Shown: one piece after another, positions 5,401-7,183 of the stretch
How positions within the stretch are numbered: the first letter of the stretch is position 1
Layout of the letters: every line of letters begins with the position of its first letter
NCBI GenBank assembly: GCA_015711695.1
Contig: JACVIW010000121.1
Span: forward strand, 1 to 7,183
From: Candidatus Geohydrothermomicrobium daggyaiense
Lineage (GTDB): Bacteria > Actinomycetota > Geothermincolia > Fen-727 > JACVIW01
Direction of reading: 5' to 3'
Length of the DNA: 7,183 nt
The notes under the pieces: generated by a model
Told to the model about the DNA's origin: nothing
What the model saw: only the letters and a program-made list of their open reading frames with translations
Databases searched by the model: none
Program-made: the position numbers and the translations under genes

Positions 5401-7183
5401 CGATTGAATCATTCAGGTTTTCCATTGCAACAAACTTTTCCGCGAGGTTCGAGACAATCTCATGAGCCTTCAACCTTCGCTCCCGCTCCCTTTCCATCTG
5501 AGCCTTATCAGTCATGTCCCTGATAAGGAGGATTTTCCTCGTTTCTCCATCCAGATCGGTAAGGAACGCGGAATTAACCTCGACAAAGAATTCATCCCCA
5601 TCCCTTCTTAGAGCTCTTACCCGATAAGCGCTAACGGATGCGCCGCGTTGCCAGTTATGTTCGTAATCAGCCCTAACCCTTTCCCTATCATCGGGATGGA
5701 CGAGACTAAATGCGCTTGAGCCGAGAAAATCCTCCCGAGGTATTTCAAACATTTCCGATGCGGCATTGTTGGCGAAACTTATTTTTCCTTCCCTGTCCGC
5801 GACAATAACCGCCTCTCCCGCGCGCTCAATAAGAGTCCTGTACCTTTCCTCGGACTCCTTGAGCTTGAGCAATGTGCGCTCACGCTCTGTAATGTCCCTC
5901 AGCATAAGCATAAGCTGGGCTTCCTCTCCCTTTCCCTGCAGAAGGGAAGCGGTTACTTCGAAAATCCTCTCCTCGTTGTTTATAAGCGCCCTGATGTCGC
6001 GCTGTTCCCATTCCCTCTTGCCGTAGGCTACCTCCCGGAGAGCCGCGGCTACCACCTCCACCTCATCGGGGGCAACGTACTGAAGAATATTCGTCCCGAT
6101 AATTTCATCTATGTTCTTCTGAACAAGGGATTTCCCGGCGCTGTTAGTGAAGATTATTCTCCCGGTGCCATCGACCATAACCACGGGATCGCGAGAAAGC
6201 TCGACGAGCGTGCGGTATTTTTCCTCTGAAGCCCTTATCTTTTCTATAAGAGAAGCGCCATGAAGCACCGAAGATGCTTCCGCAGCGAATGCGGAAATCA
6301 TTTTCAATTCATCTGAAGAATAAACACGCTTCCTTTTCTCATCCAGAACAAGAACACCAAGAGTTTTCCCACCTAATATCAGCGGCGCCATAACCCGCGT
6401 CCTTATGCCCTGCGTTTGCTCCACATAATCAGGAAGAGTCTGTCCGGTATCGGTGTCGCCCAGCACAAGGGGCTCGGAGCCATGAAAGACCACGCTTTTG
6501 AAATCGGTAAGTGTTAGAAGTGGAGAATCTCTCGCTTCATCAGCTGATAAACCCACGACGGCTTCAAGTTCGAGTTGCTCTGATCTCTCGTCATAGAGAT
6601 AAACGGAGCAAATGTCAGGCTTGAGGATTTTAGATATTTCCCTTGCCATTATGCTTAGGGTGTCTTTAATGCTCTGGGTTTCAGAAAAAGTCTTCGCCAC
6701 TCTGTAGTATGACTCAATCTCCCTGGCGCGAGACTCTGCCCGAAAGCGCAAGAAAACGTTCTCCGCGCAAAGTTCTATAGCCTCGACGCAAGGTGAAAGT
6801 AAGCCCCCATAAGCGCTTAGCTCTTCCTCGTCTTTATCATGACCGAGGACGATGAGACCGGCGGGGTAACCTTTTGGTTTAACCGGAACAGCGAGAAGCC
6901 CCTTTAGATTTTCACGCAACATTACGTCCCTGGACTCCTCATACATCGGGGTAAATAGGGAAGCGGCCTGAACCTCATCGGCGTAGACAGCAGACGCCGG
7001 GAAAATATTCCTGCTCCCGTCAATCGTCCCAGGCACAGTAGCTTTGCTCAAGCCAGTTTGAGCGACAAGCCTCCCGGCGTTCAACTCGGGCATGAATATG
7101 TAAGATACTCCACACCGCATATTCAGGGAATTGACCACTTCAGGCATCACGGGGCGATGACCGGCCAAAAGCAGTCCAAAGAG
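2456..7183 (-). CDS. Multi-sensor (GAF/PAS) hybrid-free histidine kinase, 5' end cut by window
   Basis: This is a sensor histidine kinase that should autophosphorylate on His and pass the phosphate to a response regulator. Residues are numbered from a TTG at 7168, but the frame stays open to the window edge with no start preferred, so the true N-terminus lies outside. Approximate modules: GAF1 1-140, GAF2 150-303, PAS1 312-428, PAS2 440-556, GAF3 565-728, PAS3 738-856, PAS4 863-978, GAF4 985-1153, GAF5 1163-1322, a short charged coiled-coil linker 1323-1348, HisKA 1344-1412 and HATPase_c 1455-1568. The PAS modules end in typical PAC tails (LRDITERE, IRDMTDKA, VEDITERK, VRDIRERV). Kinase boxes are complete: H box SHELRAPL with H1356, N box NLVSNAVKF (N1469, N1473), G1 DNGIGI (D1501), F box IFDKFYQ, G2 GSGLGL (1531-1536) and G3 GEGSTFTF. 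No membrane segment or receiver domain is visible, which suggests cytosolic sensing. Signals are unknown. No partner regulator lies in the window. Confidence 0.95.
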   Translation of the reverse strand, partial: LFGLLLAGHRPVMPEVVNSLNMRCGVSYIFMPELNAGRLVAQTGLSKATVPGTIDGSRNIFPASAVYADEVQAASLFTPMYEESRDVMLRENLKGLLAVPVKPKGYPAGLIVLGHDKDEEELSAYGGLLSPCVEAIELCAENVFLRFRAESRAREIESYYRVAKTFSETQSIKDTLSIMAREISKILKPDICSVYLYDERSEQLELEAVVGLSADEARDSPLLTLTDFKSVVFHGSEPLVLGDTDTGQTLPDYVEQTQGIRTRVMAPLILGGKTLGVLVLDEKRKRVYSSDELKMISAFAAEASSVLHGASLIEKIRASEEKYRTLVELSRDPVVMVDGTGRIIFTNSAGKSLVQKNIDEIIGTNILQYVAPDEVEVVAAALREVAYGKREWEQRDIRALINNEERIFEVTASLLQGKGEEAQLMLMLRDITERERTLLKLKESEERYRTLIERAGEAVIVADREGKISFANNAASEMFEIPREDFLGSSAFSLVHPDDRERVRADYEHNWQRGASVSAYRVRALRRDGDEFFVEVNSAFLTDLDGETRKILLIRDMTDKAQMERERERRLKAHEIVSNLAEKFVAMENLNDSIAVAVRDVAEFVRADRGYWAEVRREPLSAACKFEWTAVGIERVLVTEKGSEVLYPSVLEHASFGAGRVLTGSVEDIENPLERKDYVRRGAKTFALIPVFCGDEITGFVAFERTRESRDWDEVEKDLMGRLGETLSFAYEREKWVSEIRESENFRARIEQSIAEVLIVLRNGVIVWTNERVKDIYGYEPEEIIGRTPEFLFEKPERFEEFAREAVEVMFKEGKLRSEERGRKKDGTSIDVYVTVTSLGSAGAERGELLVTVEDITERKKAQRETEMALEAYSTIFATAKDALFVHNLEGNILDANEMATGLTGYEYGELLSMNVKDLVSPEKVAELYSERLREVLRNGSTAFQFVIQTKSGDRIPAEAEARLTTIWGETVIISSVRDIRERVKAELEAEKRMVQLEILNELMRAATSTMDLEVTGASICEVMINNSEADDGALLMMHYDESKISAVVPHGSAIKYPPSLSGVAHINSFGALIEEAGEALIIEAASFSPGTIYHDILSPFYRESFAEVLVVPLKSGDRPVGLILLGARKIGAFHAEDFPLYEAIGREIGIAIDNLLVYIRLYNEHERLSALLRSAQHISGEAELRAVLKATVEDAAFTVGANAALIAMKKDDSFYLFPATAGDVSVLNLTELSAPVDCGIGVEALTMGRALSAGWETADLPEIKDELLRKIGTRTAVAVPLISGKNALGFLLVCDPAGGREVSPEDIRLLEALGRQAAVAIEKARLLDDARKNLEALENANRELMSLDRMKSEFVSTVSHELRAPLAVIGGFAKTLVEHFDKIDRETERESIEIILNKTRALEELVENLLDMSRLEGGRLEVEIEPIDIVAVCDQIKKDQDRVLETHEIILDAPEEGVVVLADRDKARVCVNNLVSNAVKFSPGGGRVIIRVSRKEGFAEISVSDNGIGIPPEEQEKIFDKFYQVESGETRGFPGSGLGLHITRELVRAMGGDIWVKSKPGEGSTFTFTLPLSQ

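Overview
The window holds three clear genes, all on the minus strand. In transcription order they are a very large multi-sensor histidine kinase (7183 to 2456, cut by the window edge at its 5' end), an archease (2225 to 1809) and an RtcB-type RNA ligase (1665 to 223). The last two are functional partners. RtcB joins RNA 2',3'-cyclic-phosphate or 3'-phosphate ends to 5'-OH ends using GTP and Mn2+, and archease helps it take on guanylate and turn over repeatedly. Neither the RtcA cyclase nor the sigma54-type regulator RtcR known from enterobacterial rtc loci is visible here.

Organism: base composition looks roughly balanced. The Shine-Dalgarno sequences (AAAAGGA before archease, GGTGAT before rtcB), the GTG start of archease and the HisKA-class kinase with stacked PAS and GAF domains fit a bacterium better than an archaeon. 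RtcB plus archease is universal in archaea, however, and RtcB's active-site numbering matches the Pyrococcus horikoshii enzyme closely, so an archaeal source cannot be excluded. I cannot name a phylum.

Layout: 1-222 has no convincing gene. It may contain the 3' end of a plus-strand reading frame (2-130) running toward rtcB. 223-1665 is rtcB. 1666-1808 is a spacer dominated by a strong G+C-rich inverted repeat around a T-rich loop. 1809-2225 is archease. 2226-2455 is a spacer with a possible intrinsic terminator just after the kinase, a long hairpin with a competing alternative pairing, and an A+T-rich stretch before the archease ribosome site. 2456-7183 is the kinase.

The kinase shows five GAF and four PAS modules in the near-symmetrical order GAF-GAF-PAS-PAS-GAF-PAS-PAS-GAF-GAF, followed by HisKA and HATPase_c with all catalytic boxes intact. 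No response regulator or membrane segment is visible. Whether the kinase is functionally tied to the RNA-repair pair is unknown; the spacer structure suggests separate transcription units. I found no strong evidence for a new system. The points most worth a second look are the kinase architecture and the two structured spacers.
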